DNA of 64,000 nucleotides, from positions 1,575,501 to 1,639,500 of the forward strand of contig NZ_CP031395.1 in NCBI RefSeq assembly GCF_004328645.1, written 5' to 3'. The notes under the pieces are model-generated. The model made no database searches, had not been told where the DNA came from, and saw nothing but the letters and a program-made list of their open reading frames with translations. Position numbers and translations under genes: made by a program. This DNA is from Hylemonella gracilis (GTDB lineage: Bacteria; Pseudomonadota; Gammaproteobacteria; Burkholderiales; Burkholderiaceae_C). Positions 10,087 through 19,425 of the stretch are shown here, piece by piece. Position 1 is the stretch's first letter. Each line of letters opens with the position of its first letter.

Positions 10087-11160
10087 ATGAACACCACCCC
10101 CATCCTGTTCACCGCTGCCATGGCCATGGCGAGCCTGCTGAGCGGCTGTGCGATGAGTTCCAGCAACTCCGGTCCTTTGATGATCAAGGCCCAAGGCAGC
10201 TTCGCTGCGGGTGGCACGGTTCAGGCAACCCCTGGCAACTACGACAACAACAAGCCCACGGCTGCGGGGCAGAGCTTCCACGGCGATCATCTCTACGCCT
10301 TCTATCAGGTCCCGCAGAACCCGAAACCCTTACCCATCGTGATGCTGCATGGCGCCTTCCAATCGGCACGCAGTTGGGAGACAACGTCGGACGGTCGAGA
10401 GGGCTTCCAGACCTTGTTCCTGCGTCGCAGTTTCCCGGTCTATCTGGTCGATCAGCCGCGCCGCGGACGTGCCGGCAATAGCACCGTCGCTACAACGACC
10501 GAGCCAACGCCTTACGACCAGCTCTTCTTTGACCAATTCCGGCTCGGCAAGTGGCCAAACTACTTCAACAACGTGCAGTTCGACCGCAAGCCGGAGACGC
10601 TGGAGCAATTCTTCCGCTCGGTTACGCCCAACACCGGCCCCTACAACGCAGGCGTGATCTCTGACGCCATGTCGGCACTGTTCGCCAAGACTGGCCCGGC
10701 GATTCTGTTCACTCACTCCCAGGGCGGTGGTCCGGGCTGGCTGACGGCGATCAAGAGTCCCAACGTCAAGGCCATCGTCGCTTTCGAGCCGGGCAGCGGC
10801 TTCATCTTCCCTCAAGGCGAAATGCCACCGGCAATGCCGAGTGCCGCCGGCACGCTGTCACCCGAGGCGGTGCCACTGTCGGACTTCCAGAAGCTCACCC
10901 GGATTCCCATCGTCATCTATTACGGTGACAACTTTCCGGTCGAGCCAACCATGGAGCGTGGCCAGGACAACTGGCGTGTGCGTCTCGCCATGGCGCGCCT
11001 CTGGGTGGATGCCATCAACAAGTACGGTGGAGACGCTCGCCTGGTGCACCTTCCGGAAGTCGGCATCCGTGGCAACACGCATTTCCTGATGTCTGATCTG
11101 AACAATGTCCAGATCGCCGACCTAGTATCGCAATTTCTCTCCGAGAAGAAGCTCGATTGA
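10087..11160 (+). CDS. Lipoprotein alpha/beta hydrolase, esterase 713-like
   Basis: From ATG 10087 (AAAGG at 10076-10080) the product has 357 residues and opens with a lipoprotein signal whose lipobox is LSGC (MASLLSGCAMS), so it should be membrane-anchored in the periplasm. The hydrolase fold shows the oxyanion strand IVMLHGAFQSARSWE, the nucleophile elbow FTHSQGGGPGW (Ser in HSQGG) and a late His in RGNTHFLMSD. These match the family of Alcaligenes esterase 713. Substrate unknown. It follows the cupin-CMD gene without a gap and is probably in the same operon. Confidence 0.88.
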   Translation: MNTTPILFTAAMAMASLLSGCAMSSSNSGPLMIKAQGSFAAGGTVQATPGNYDNNKPTAAGQSFHGDHLYAFYQVPQNPKPLPIVMLHGAFQSARSWETTSDGREGFQTLFLRRSFPVYLVDQPRRGRAGNSTVATTTEPTPYDQLFFDQFRLGKWPNYFNNVQFDRKPETLEQFFRSVTPNTGPYNAGVISDAMSALFAKTGPAILFTHSQGGGPGWLTAIKSPNVKAIVAFEPGSGFIFPQGEMPPAMPSAAGTLSPEAVPLSDFQKLTRIPIVIYYGDNFPVEPTMERGQDNWRVRLAMARLWVDAINKYGGDARLVHLPEVGIRGNTHFLMSDLNNVQIADLVSQFLSEKKLD

Positions 11161-11215
11161 TCCTTACACCCCGCCGCGCTGTGCGGCGCGGCAGCTCAAG
11201 AAGATTGGAGCCCAC

Positions 11216-12316
11216 ATGAACCACGAAGCCATCAATGAGAAGAGGCGGGAATTCCTCGGAACTTCCACACTCGTACTGTCAGCCGCAACCATTGGAGTTC
11301 CTGCCATGACCATGCCTGGCCCGGCAGCCGCAGCCGACTACAGGAAGAATCCCTTCACACTGGTGTATGGCGGAGCCATCACCGCCAACGAACCCGGCAA
11401 GGTCAACATCCATCCGGTGAAGTACAAGCTCAAGGGCTTGGACATCGTCGCCAACGTCTATACCCCCGCGAACTTCGATCCGAAGAAAAAGTACGCCGCA
11501 GTTGTCGTTGCGCACCCGAACGGCGGGGTGAAGGAGCAGACCGCTGGCCTGTATGCGCAACGGCTGGCAGAGCTGGGTTATGTCACGATGGCTGCCGATG
11601 CCGCTTACCAGGGTGGAAGTGGTGGATTGCCTCGTTCGGTGGACACGCCGGCAAACCGTATCGAGGATATCCACGGTATGGCGGACTTCATCACCGTCTA
11701 TCCGGGCGTCGACGCCGAGCGCCTCGGCCTGCTTGGTATCTGTGGCGGTGGAGGGTATTCGCTGTCTGCAGCAAAGACCGACAAGCGCTTCAAGTCGGTG
11801 GCGACGCTCAGCATGTTCAACTCCGGCCGTGTTCGGCGCAATGGCTTCGCCGATTCACAACTTGCCACCATCCAGCAACGCCTGAAGCAGGCTTCGGATG
11901 CGCGTGCTCAGCAAATGGCAGGGGGCAAGATTCTCTATGCGGGTGATGCCGACATGACTGACGCCCAAATTGCCGCGCTGCCCTTCGAGATGTACCGGCA
12001 GGGCTACGAGTACTACTGGAGGACGCACGCCCATCCCGGCTCCACCTTCAAGTACACCATGAGTAGCCTGCTGGACCTGATGCGTTGGGACGCCATCGAC
12101 CAGATCGAGTTGATCGAGCAGCCGCTGCTGATGATTGCCGGCAGCAAGGCCGACAGCCTCTACATGACCGAGGAAGCGTTTGCAAAGGCGACAGGAGCCA
12201 AAAACAAGGAGTTGTTCAAGGTCGAAGGTGCTACGCATATTGAGACCTACTGGGTTCCCAAGTACGTGGAGGCTGTTGTGGCCAAACTGACTCCGTTCTA
12301 CGCCCAAAACCTCTGA
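11216..12316 (+). CDS. Tat-exported alpha/beta hydrolase, YcjY/dienelactone hydrolase-like
   Basis: The 366-residue product begins with a twin-arginine leader (KRREFLG followed by a hydrophobic stretch and AAAADY), so export in a folded state is predicted. The body is an alpha/beta hydrolase of the YcjY type. The nucleophile elbow reads LGICGGGGYS, with Cys in the position usual for dienelactone hydrolases. The acid region MIAGSKADS and the C-terminal His in GATHIETYWVPKYV complete the triad. These proteins are often encoded with aldo/keto reductases and flavodoxins as here. The reaction is not known. Confidence 0.85.
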   Translation: MNHEAINEKRREFLGTSTLVLSAATIGVPAMTMPGPAAAADYRKNPFTLVYGGAITANEPGKVNIHPVKYKLKGLDIVANVYTPANFDPKKKYAAVVVAHPNGGVKEQTAGLYAQRLAELGYVTMAADAAYQGGSGGLPRSVDTPANRIEDIHGMADFITVYPGVDAERLGLLGICGGGGYSLSAAKTDKRFKSVATLSMFNSGRVRRNGFADSQLATIQQRLKQASDARAQQMAGGKILYAGDADMTDAQIAALPFEMYRQGYEYYWRTHAHPGSTFKYTMSSLLDLMRWDAIDQIELIEQPLLMIAGSKADSLYMTEEAFAKATGAKNKELFKVEGATHIETYWVPKYVEAVVAKLTPFYAQNL

Positions 12317-12380
12317 CGCAAGGCGCCGAATTCTTGGTTGGGCCTGATTCAGGCTTCATCGGTTCGCACGACGACTTCCC

Positions 12381-12974
12381 ATGACATCCACCACGGATTC
12401 CGTTCGACGATCGCTCATGGCTGCCCTGACCGCGCTGCCCCTTGCCGGGGCAACAACGGCCTCCGAAAAGCAGGAGCAGAGTCGGCACTCCGGATCGACG
12501 ATCCTCGTCGCCTATTTTTCACGGTCCGGCAATACGCGGGTCATCGCCAGCCTCCTGCACCGATCGCTCAACGCTGACCTGTTCGAGATTCAACCGGCGA
12601 CACCGTATCCCGAGGACTACCTGGAAACTGTCGAAATGGCACGGCAGGAACGCGACAGCGGACGTGAACGATCCCTGGCCATCAAGGTGGCGAACATGGC
12701 GGTCTACGACACGGTCTTCCTCGGTTTCCCCATCTGGGGCGAAACGACACCACCCGTGATCCGCGCGTTCTTATCCGCGCACAAGCTATCGGGGAAGTCG
12801 CTGATTCCTTTCGTCACACACGGTGGTTACGGACTTGGCAACAGTCAGTCTGTGCTGGCCCGTCTTGCACCTGAGGCGCGACTGCACAAGGGTTTCTCCA
12901 TGGAAGCAGATCAAGAACGGAGAACGATGAATCAGGTCAACGATTGGCTGAAGAAGATCCAGGCCCGCACCTGA
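12381..12974 (+). CDS. Flavodoxin-like protein with a probable export leader
   Basis: The 197-residue protein has a flavodoxin domain from about residue 40, with the FMN phosphate loop YFSRSGNTRVIA and the isoalloxazine-contact loops FPIWGETTPP and THGGYGLGNS. The first ~30 residues look like a signal: VRRSLMAALTALPLAGATTAS carries twin arginines and a short hydrophobic stretch, unusual for a flavodoxin, which normally acts in the cytoplasm. It is the last gene of the LysR-adjacent run, 64 bp after the hydrolase. No strong ribosome site precedes the start, so the N-terminus is less certain than the domain call. Confidence 0.85.
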   Translation: MTSTTDSVRRSLMAALTALPLAGATTASEKQEQSRHSGSTILVAYFSRSGNTRVIASLLHRSLNADLFEIQPATPYPEDYLETVEMARQERDSGRERSLAIKVANMAVYDTVFLGFPIWGETTPPVIRAFLSAHKLSGKSLIPFVTHGGYGLGNSQSVLARLAPEARLHKGFSMEADQERRTMNQVNDWLKKIQART

Positions 12975-13160
12975 AGAACTATTTTGTTTAAAGGGTAGGG
13001 ATTCGGCCCACTGAAGCTGCCTGACGACGTTTGTCATGGCGATCTTGTCAGTAGTACTGCTGAACGGCCACTTCGTGGAAGCAGCTGGCCAGCCTGAACG
13101 CTGCTCGATGACAGGTTCTGGTGTCAGCAGTCATTGGGGCTCCGAAATCTAGTGACGGCA
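12975..13160. other. Spacer left of the first palindromic element
   Basis: No gene or relic is recognised here. The region after the flavodoxin stop marks the change from the compact high-GC operon to the AT-richer mosaic region. Confidence 0.4.
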
Positions 13161-13530
13161 TCCAGCCTAAAACTGACATCGCTTTGCCAAAAAGTCTGGC
13201 GGTAGCGATCGCTGCCAGACTTGGCCTCCCACGTATCGCGCGGTTACTGCTCTAAGCTGGCAATTGACCCGAAATCCTCCCCTTGAACCGTCGACCAGCA
13301 GGCGTCATAAACGCCCGCTAGGCCGCGTCATTGCTAGAGGGTTGTTTTCGACTTCAGCAGAAAACAGGAGTCTCCTCGCCAGGCCGCATAAAACCTAGGC
13401 CCTTGTTTTCGACTTTAATTGTACGGAACAACCGATGTTTTGTGCAATTAAAGTCGAAAACAGCCCTCTAGCATTGGTGCGGCTTTGCGGTCCATCGATT
13501 TCATGAGTCGTTTGAGAGAAGTCGAAAATA
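13161..13530. repeat. Palindromic element, copy 1 of 3
   Basis: This non-coding element recurs at about 27996-28400 and 40479-40775 with the same parts in the same order. First comes a short dyad around AGTCTGGCGGTAGCGATCGC (about 13192-13222). Next is a GGCGT-CATAA-ACGCC hairpin. Then come repeated 11-mers GTTTTCGACTT: forward at 13344 and 13405, and inverted ending near 13461 and close to 13525. The central arms are a 17-bp perfect inverted repeat (13405-13421 and 13445-13461) around a 23-bp loop. The outer left arm (about 13322-13354) is also complementary to the right arm and its flank. No gene is inside. It may be a recombinase or transposase binding site, or a non-autonomous element. 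Confidence 0.7.
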
Positions 13531-13655
13531 ATCCTTACAGAACGATCGACTCGATCTGAAAGTTTGTTCAGTAGGCGTCAGAGTTCTGATGAACCCGGCA
13601 CCCCAGTCCGAGAGGTTCACTCCTTATCCAAGATGATTTTTGGATTGTTCAGACT

Positions 13656-13965
13656 GTGGCTAAACGGCTGCACGTGGCTGGTCGGGTGGGCTCTGCTCTA
13701 CGTCCCACAATAGTCTTCCGGGTAGATATTCCTGGAAAGATAGTGATAGATGTCCACGTTTTCATTGTGCTTCTGATTGTTAATGCTTTTAAAAATCGTA
13801 GAGTATTGACTACGGTAGTGGGTATCAGCAATCTGATTTATGCTGTCGATTCTGAATTCATCCTAGCGCTTTTTTCGGTTTACACGCGCTTGCTGATACT
13901 GTTCGAAATCGAGTGTGATCTAGGCGGCGTAGAAATATTGCTGGCAGCATGCCAATTCATTCAGA
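13656..13965 (+). pseudogene. Decayed cheW relic
   Basis: The open frame here looks like a hypothetical gene, but its translation tracks the C-terminal half of the intact CheW at 22672-23181. [18 protein letters not shown] corresponds to [18 protein letters not shown], and VHVFIVLLIVN to [11 protein letters not shown]. At DNA level the segment around 13848-13920 is plainly the same sequence as 23060-23135. The N-terminal half, with its conserved start, is gone. It sits just upstream of a chemoreceptor gene, as the intact cheW does, so this is a degraded copy of the same cheW-MCP pair. Confidence 0.75.
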
Positions 13966-13998
13966 AAGTACGCAAGACGAAAGCAAGGAGAAGCCTTC

Positions 13999-15744
13999 AT
14001 GAGCATCTTTTCGAACTTCGGAATCGCGAAACGCCTCTATCTCGCCTCCGCCATTCTGATCCTTGCGCTGATTGGTGTGACCACAGTGACATGGCATTCA
14101 ATGAGCAAGGTGGCTGTTCTGGCTGAGCAGACGGATATACAGCGCGTGCCTCAACTCACGCAGATTGCCACAATGGAACTGAATGTGACCCGTGTGTCGC
14201 TGCAGATTCGACACGCGATGTTGGTCCGGACGCCTACAGACTTAACAGCGACTCTGGCGGATATTGGCGAGAAACGGAAAAAGATCAATGAGACCTTGCA
14301 GGCCTTCGAGGCCGGAATTTTCACCTCTGCCGGTCGCGAGACCTTCGCCCAGATGACACCTCTGATGCAACGTTTTTGGCAACTTGGCACAGAGAACATC
14401 AAATTGATCCAGGAGGGGCGAAAAGACGAGGCCTTCGATTTCCTGGTTCAGAAGACCATCCCTGTCCGCAATGAGTTGCTCAAGGTGTTAGATGCCGAGA
14501 AATATCGACAGGAAAAACAACTGAGAACGGAACTTGCAGAAGTAAAAGAAAGAGCAGAGACGGTCCGACTCGAACTCGTATTGTTGGTCGTTATGGTTGC
14601 GGTTGGCATGTTCGTCTTGCCTTGGTACATCGCCGCTCTATTGCAGCGACGCACCAAGGTCTCGCAGGACGTGGCGGATCGAGTACGCGATGGTGATCTG
14701 ACTCGCACCGTGCAGGACGATACTCATGACGAGTTCAGTCCCTTGCTGGCTTCCCTGTGTGAAATGCAAACTTCTCTGTCACGCATCGTTGCCATCGTGC
14801 GCCAAAACAGCGAATCGGTTTCCACAGCCAGCGCCGAGATTGCCCAGGGCAATCAGGATCTCTCCGCCCGCACGGAACTCCAGGCTAGCGCGCTCGAGGA
14901 GACAGCCGCCAGCATGGAAGAGTTGTCTTCCACAGTCAAGCAGAATGCCGACAACGCGCGTCAGGCCAATCAGTTGGCCCAGAGTGCGAGCACGGTAGCT
15001 GTGCAAGGTGGTGAAGTGGTGGCCCAAGTGGTAAGCACCATGAAGGAAATCAATGATTCCAGCAAGAAGATTGCTGACATCATCTCCGTCATCGACGGCA
15101 TAGCCTTCCAGACCAACATTCTGGCGCTGAACGCAGCGGTGGAAGCTGCCCGCGCGGGCGAGCAAGGCCGTGGCTTTGCCGTGGTGGCTGGCGAGGTGCG
15201 CAATTTGGCCAGCCGTAGCGCCGACGCGGCTAAGGAGATCAAGATTCTGATCACCGACAGCGTCAGCCGGGTGGAGCAAGGCAGTGCGCTCACTGATCAA
15301 GCTGGCAGTACCATGAGCAAGGTTGTCAGCAGCATCCGCCGGGTGACCGACATCATGGGCGAGATCAGCGCCGCCAGCGTCGAACAGAGTTCTGGTGTCT
15401 CACAGGTGGGTGAAGCCGTGACACAAATGGACCAGGCCACTCAGCAGAACGCGGCATTGGTGGAAGAAATGGCCGCAGCGGCAAGCAGTCTCAAGGGCCA
15501 GGCCCATGAACTGGTGCAAGCCGTGGCTGTGTTCAAGATCGACGGAAATGGCAGCGATGTGCCAGCGGTTGCCTCTGCAGCGACGCGTGCAAGTGCTGCT
15601 TCCCTGCTTCAGCAGAATGCTGCACGGCATTCTCCAGGACATACGCGCGTAGCTCGTTTGCAACCTCGGACTGTCTCTGCACAATCGGAGCCTATCCGGC
15701 GGCTCACCGAGACGACGGATACCGATGGTTGGGGAACGTTTTGA
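13999..15744 (+). CDS. Methyl-accepting chemotaxis protein (copy 1)
   Basis: The 581-residue receptor has a first membrane helix at about 12-32 and a four-helix-bundle type sensor domain of about 150 residues. A second helix lies near 188-212, followed by HAMP and a long coiled-coil signalling domain. The signalling tip [20 protein letters not shown] is canonical. The C-terminus, GWGTF, fits the xWxxF pentapeptide that tethers CheR/CheB, so adaptational methylation is expected. It is closely related over its whole length to the receptor at 23212-24945, with most change in the linker and tail. The upstream cheW is decayed, so the receptor must use CheW from elsewhere. Confidence 0.95.
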   Translation: MSIFSNFGIAKRLYLASAILILALIGVTTVTWHSMSKVAVLAEQTDIQRVPQLTQIATMELNVTRVSLQIRHAMLVRTPTDLTATLADIGEKRKKINETLQAFEAGIFTSAGRETFAQMTPLMQRFWQLGTENIKLIQEGRKDEAFDFLVQKTIPVRNELLKVLDAEKYRQEKQLRTELAEVKERAETVRLELVLLVVMVAVGMFVLPWYIAALLQRRTKVSQDVADRVRDGDLTRTVQDDTHDEFSPLLASLCEMQTSLSRIVAIVRQNSESVSTASAEIAQGNQDLSARTELQASALEETAASMEELSSTVKQNADNARQANQLAQSASTVAVQGGEVVAQVVSTMKEINDSSKKIADIISVIDGIAFQTNILALNAAVEAARAGEQGRGFAVVAGEVRNLASRSADAAKEIKILITDSVSRVEQGSALTDQAGSTMSKVVSSIRRVTDIMGEISAASVEQSSGVSQVGEAVTQMDQATQQNAALVEEMAAAASSLKGQAHELVQAVAVFKIDGNGSDVPAVASAATRASAASLLQQNAARHSPGHTRVARLQPRTVSAQSEPIRRLTETTDTDGWGTF

Positions 15745-15898
15745 AATCTCTTCACTAGCTCTGGTTATTGAAGATCAACTAACACTAAGCTATGTGTTCT
15801 CCTTCGACGGGAGCAGAAAAATGGTCGGAACAAGATCCTTAGTTGTGTAGATCTGATTCAGATTGAGCCGCTGCTTCCGCGATTTTTTGCCTCGATTC

Positions 15899-16015
15899 CT
15901 AGCCAGGTAGCCAGCTTCTCGACATAAGGATCAAGCTTGCTTGGGCTGACCCGCCTTGTGTATAGGCGAGTTCGGTCTGATTCGACCGCAGGCACTTCTT
16001 CACTGTATTGCGAGC
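15899..16015 (-). pseudogene. IS21-family istA relic (minus strand)
   Basis: Reading on the minus strand gives ARNTVKKCLRSNQTELAYTQ, then SRSWLPG. These match the istA segments ARNTVKKYLRSEETEPTYTR and EKLANWLG seen at 33471-33720. This is the helix-turn-helix region of the IS21 transposase. Nothing further of the element is recognisable. The remaining part of 15745-16076 shows no gene. Confidence 0.65.
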
Positions 16016-16076
16016 AGGCCTGTGCACCTGGATCGCATGATTCAAGCGTTCAGCGGTGCTGTGCATACGCATGCCC

Positions 16077-16757
16077 TCACACCGGTTCGTGTCGGAGCAC
16101 TGCAATATTCACCGTTGCCCGAATTTCGAACCCCAAGCTCTCGTATAGAGTGATCGCGGCAGTGTTTGTCGCCCATGCGTGCAGGAACGGTAAACCCCCA
16201 TGGCGCTGGATGTCCGCCGCCGCTGCGGCCGATAGTCGCCGTGCCAACCCGCGGCCTCGGAAGTCGGGATGGGTGCAGACGCCGCTGACTTCGACATGCC
16301 CAGTAAAGCGCATGCGCTCTCCCGCCATCGCGGCCAGCCGACCATCGATGCGTACGCCGATGAAGCGACCCATCGTGTGTGTCCGTGCAAGGAAGGGACC
16401 TGGCTCGGTCAATCTTGCAAGGGCGAGCATCTCGGCCGCATCCGCGTCGCCAAGCACCTGAATGTCGTCATCCGTATGCAGTCGACGTGTCGCAACCATC
16501 TGCACGCCTGATGCGGCCTTCACTATTTCCAAGCCGAGTGGCACCACGATCGGTGGAACCTGCGCCAAATAGACGCTGTCGTCGCCTGGTTGCACCAGTG
16601 CGGCCAGCGCCGCCAAGCTATCGGGGCTTTCGTCGGGTGTCGCTGCAAAGCGGTTGATGTCGGGCTGGAACCGCCGCGCGCGCTCATCACCCAGGCTCCA
16701 GTGCGGCTGATCTCGCAGGCTGGCCCAAACGGGACGGTCGAGGTCAAGCATGCTCAT
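16077..16757 (-). CDS. GNAT family N-acetyltransferase (FR47-like)
   Basis: The 226-residue protein has an N-terminal region of uncertain role and a C-terminal GNAT fold. Motif A reads GVCTHPDFRGRGLARRLS, the acetyl-CoA pyrophosphate loop. Motif B is near HAWATNTAAITLYESLGFE. This matches FR47-like acetyltransferases. The acceptor is unknown. Its ATG overlaps the MarR stop (ATGA at 16754-16757), so the regulator and enzyme are translationally coupled. Confidence 0.9.
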   Translation of the reverse strand: MSMLDLDRPVWASLRDQPHWSLGDERARRFQPDINRFAATPDESPDSLAALAALVQPGDDSVYLAQVPPIVVPLGLEIVKAASGVQMVATRRLHTDDDIQVLGDADAAEMLALARLTEPGPFLARTHTMGRFIGVRIDGRLAAMAGERMRFTGHVEVSGVCTHPDFRGRGLARRLSAAAAADIQRHGGLPFLHAWATNTAAITLYESLGFEIRATVNIAVLRHEPV

Positions 16758-17233
16758 GTCTCCTCTACCCGTTGCAGCAATGATCTCTCTGCCAGCGCCT
16801 TCTCGAGCGCGGCGAGCTGGGTAAGCAGATCACCTTTCAGACCAGAACAGGCATGAGCTACGGAGGTTTCGATGGCCGGCCAAGCCACGCCCTTGGCGCG
16901 CTGTACAAGGGCACGTCCCTTGCGGCTCAGGCCTACGCGGCGCACCCGCCGGTCATCCTCACTCGTTTCGGACTGCACAAGGCCATTGTTCTCCAGTCCA
17001 CCCAATGAACGCGTGACGACGGGTTGGCTGACACCAACTGCCTGACCGAGATCACCCACGCTCAACGCGCCCAGTCGGTCCAGTGCCGCGAGCAGCGGAA
17101 AGTGGGCTGCTGGCTGATCGAAGCCGTGCGCTGCGAGCACAGCTTGTGTCTGCGCCTGTAGCGTCTCGCCAATACGCTTCAAGCGCGTTCCTAGGCTCAA
17201 ATGTCCGAGTTCCTTGACGACGTCTTCGATCAC
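16754..17233 (-). CDS. MarR-family transcriptional regulator
   Basis: The GTG start at 17233 is chosen because GAGAGGAG lies 6 bp upstream on the minus strand; the longer open frame would run through the operator. The 159-residue product has the MarR winged-helix core: ALDRLGALSVGDLGQAVGVS, the recognition helix SQPVVTRSLGGLENNGLV, and the wing SEDDRRVRRVGLSRKGRAL. It most likely represses its own promoter and the coupled acetyltransferase via the palindrome at 17254-17271. The effector is unknown. Confidence 0.92.
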   Translation of the reverse strand: MIEDVVKELGHLSLGTRLKRIGETLQAQTQAVLAAHGFDQPAAHFPLLAALDRLGALSVGDLGQAVGVSQPVVTRSLGGLENNGLVQSETSEDDRRVRRVGLSRKGRALVQRAKGVAWPAIETSVAHACSGLKGDLLTQLAALEKALAERSLLQRVEET

Positions 17234-17253
17234 AAAGGCTCCTCTCAATTTAA

Positions 17254-17271
17254 TATATATCATGATATATA
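17254..17271. promoter_or_regulatory. MarR operator palindrome
   Basis: TATATATCATGATATATA is a perfect 18-bp palindrome about 20 bp upstream of the marR GTG start, in the promoter region. MarR proteins bind palindromes of this size, so autoregulation is the simple reading. Confidence 0.65.
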
Positions 17272-17414
17272 AATCGAGAAATGACGTCAATCACGGTATC
17301 GGGCGAGGTGGATGGCCACGAGCTTGCTAGACGCATTAATTAGCGGCCGGGCCGTTCTTGGTTCAAGGAAAAAACGCGGCCCTCGGGGCGGAAAATTCAA
17401 AGGCAGTGGTTGAT

Positions 17415-17819
17415 CTAGCGTGATCTGGCCACGATCCACAGCGCCCAACTGGCCAAAGCGAGAAGCACGCTCCAAGTGATGAATGACCCGAGGAATTGCA
17501 TAGTGAACTTGGGTCGCTCCATTCCTAGCGCATGAACGACTCGCCCAATTACATAGGTGCTTCCAAGCCCTTCCAGCCAATAGCCAGATCCACCGGCGTA
17601 CTCGATCAAAACCAGCAGAATGAGCACAAAGGGTGTGTATTCCACGAAATTGGCATGAGCCCGCATCCTCTCCTGCAGCTCAGGTATGCCGAGATCTCCA
17701 ACTCCACCGGGTCCGTTGAGGCGGATCCGCACGCACCGATAGGCTAGCCACAAATTAATGAGCGAAAAAATGGCTGCAAAGGTCAGTGAAATCGGAAGTG
17801 GCATCTTGAGGGGCGTCAT
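17415..17819 (-). CDS. MAPEG family membrane protein
   Basis: The 134-residue protein has four hydrophobic segments and the MAPEG signature RMRAHANFVEYTPFVLILL in the second helix region. MAPEG proteins are small four-helix membrane proteins; bacterial members are often glutathione S-transferase-like, but activity is rarely known. It lies downstream of the ABM-domain gene on the same strand, 70 bp away, and may share its transcript. Confidence 0.9.
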   Translation of the reverse strand: MTPLKMPLPISLTFAAIFSLINLWLAYRCVRIRLNGPGGVGDLGIPELQERMRAHANFVEYTPFVLILLVLIEYAGGSGYWLEGLGSTYVIGRVVHALGMERPKFTMQFLGSFITWSVLLALASWALWIVARSR

Positions 17820-17889
17820 GCCAATAATTTCAGACAGGCTTCGGCATCAATGCTCTTCGATCGGATGACTGCCTGCCCAATACCTCAGC

Positions 17890-18351
17890 TCAACGGCATT
17901 CCGCCAAAACCTTCGGGTCTGTCTGAGCCGGCTTGGAGCGAGGTGCCGGAGTCAACTCGGCGATGAAGCTCATCGCGGGCGGCGCCGAAAGATGCTGCTT
18001 GAACGCACCGAAGAGCGCCTGGGTGTACGGCTGGAAAAAGTGGCTTTGCAGCGCTGCCTTGGTTCTCCAGACCTCATACATGACGTAGGTCGGCTTGCTG
18101 GTGTCCAGCGCCTTGTGAATGGTGAAGCTCACATTTCCAGGTTCTAGGCGGCTGCACATGATGGACATGCGCGAGATCTTTTCAAAATCGGCTTCGGAGC
18201 CTGATTTCACCTCGAGGGTGGCAACAACCGCTATTTCACCGTTCGGGCTTTCCTTGATGTCCGGGGGAGCATCGGCCGCGAAGGCTTGGCCAGCGCCCAA
18301 GAGAGAGCCGGCCGAAAGGGTGGCCGCGAGAATCATTTGTTTCAAGCTCAT
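17890..18351 (-). CDS. Exported antibiotic biosynthesis monooxygenase (ABM) domain protein
   Basis: From the ATG at 18351 the product has 153 residues, starting with a Sec signal (MSLKQMILAATLSAGSLLGA, then AFAADAPP). The rest is an ABM-like ferredoxin fold: VVATLEVKSGSEADFEKISR, FTIHKALDTSKPTYVMYEVW and LQSHFFQPY. ABM proteins are small cofactor-free monooxygenases or related stress enzymes; an exported member suggests a periplasmic role. It is divergent from the HxlR regulator gene, and the operators between them suggest that HxlR controls it. Confidence 0.85.
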   Translation of the reverse strand: MSLKQMILAATLSAGSLLGAGQAFAADAPPDIKESPNGEIAVVATLEVKSGSEADFEKISRMSIMCSRLEPGNVSFTIHKALDTSKPTYVMYEVWRTKAALQSHFFQPYTQALFGAFKQHLSAPPAMSFIAELTPAPRSKPAQTDPKVLAECR

Positions 18352-18396
18352 TGGTTTCTCCAAAAAGGTTTGCGTGTGAGCATGCTTAACCATGTC

Positions 18397-18431
18397 ACTA
18401 TCATGATGATAGTAAAAAGACTACTATCATG
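18397..18431. promoter_or_regulatory. HxlR operator sites
   Basis: ACTATCAT-G-ATGATAGT (18397-18413) is a perfect dyad with one central base, and ACTATCATG recurs as a half site at 18423-18431. Both lie in the divergent promoter between the ABM gene and hxlR. The paired arrangement suggests cooperative binding by an HxlR dimer; this is inferred. Confidence 0.65.
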
Positions 18432-18487
18432 CAAGTAACTTAATGCGGATGCCCACCAAGGACTGGTGGTCTTCAGGAGGTAAGGGC

Positions 18488-18934
18488 ATGAAACACAAAA
18501 GCTTTTTGGAAACGCAGTGCCCCATTGCCCGCGGCCTTGAGAGGGTCGGCGAATGGTGGAGCATGCTCATCATCCGCGAGGCGTTTTATGGGGCCAAGCG
18601 CTTCGATGAGTTCCAGCAGGGACTCGGAGAGATCGCTCCGAACACGCTGACGCGGCGGCTGAAAGAACTCGTTGAGAACGGCATCTTCGAGCGCCGTCTG
18701 TACAGCACACGGCCCGAGCGTTACGAATACATCCTGACGGAACGTGGTCGCGATTTCCTGCCCGTTCTATGGACGATGCTGGAATGGGGGAACAAGCACT
18801 TCTGTCCGGAGGGAGACCTGGTCCACTTGAAGAACGTCAAGACAGGCAAGAAGGCGAAGCCTTTTCTTGCCGATCAGGTAACCGGGCAGGAAATGTTGGC
18901 AGCCGAGTACCAGTTCGTCGCGAAGTTCAGATAG
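18488..18934 (+). CDS. HxlR-family transcriptional regulator
   Basis: The ATG at 18488 is chosen because AGGAGG precedes it at 18476-18481; the product then has 148 residues. The HxlR core is clear: an N-terminal Cys in LETQCPIARGLERVGEWWSM, the helix-turn-helix GLGEIAPNTLTRRLKELVEN and the wing YSTRPERYEYILTERGRDF. Many HxlR proteins respond to aldehydes or redox stress through this Cys. The likely target is the divergent ABM gene. Confidence 0.93.
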   Translation: MKHKSFLETQCPIARGLERVGEWWSMLIIREAFYGAKRFDEFQQGLGEIAPNTLTRRLKELVENGIFERRLYSTRPERYEYILTERGRDFLPVLWTMLEWGNKHFCPEGDLVHLKNVKTGKKAKPFLADQVTGQEMLAAEYQFVAKFR

Positions 18935-19015
18935 AGCCTCCCGAGACCCGGAACGTACCTCGACGTGGTGAACCGCTGAGTCCCGGACGTATTTGCACCT
19001 TCTATGCGCAAAAAA

Positions 19016-19309
19016 TTAAAGTCCGGCAGCTGCAACCAGATCGCCGAGCGCGCGGACTTTCGCCGAGTGTCGCCGTTGCAGCGGACTTACCAGATGCAAA
19101 AGGAGTTCTTGAACTGCCCAGTCTGCTAGCAAGAGCTGCGCCTCTCCGCGGGCCATTTCTTCCTCGAACAGGAACGTCGTGGAAAGTCCCAAACCTTGTC
19201 CTGCGAGCACGGCCGCGCGGACTACTTCACTTGAATTACCCCGGTTCCAATAGACACCTCTGAGCCTCAATTTGACTGTCCTCGGTTCGCAGGAGGAGGT
19301 TGTTCTCAC
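19016..19309 (-). pseudogene. LysR-family regulator, C-terminal fragment
   Basis: The 97-residue frame has only the end of a LysR substrate-binding domain: GNSSEVVRAAVLAGQGLGLS, STTFLFEEEMARGE, then the tail RRHSAKVRALGDLVAAAGL. The DNA-binding half is absent and no continuation is found upstream, so it is a truncated regulator gene. It lies beside the epoxide hydrolase module, which has its own TetR. Confidence 0.75.
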
Positions 19310-19425
19310 AGTTTTGAGAATTCAAGCATGTGTAGATCTGCTAGCGGCGCGATATGAGGCAAATCTACACCGTCAAGCCTCGCGACTTGGCCGACTAGAC
19401 CATCAGGCGGTGGTCATCCTTCGAT

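Noticed and set aside
13161..13530. Palindromic elements as integron attC sites
   Set aside because: They lack the GTTRRRY core and the attC R/L box layout, and no cassette array is present.
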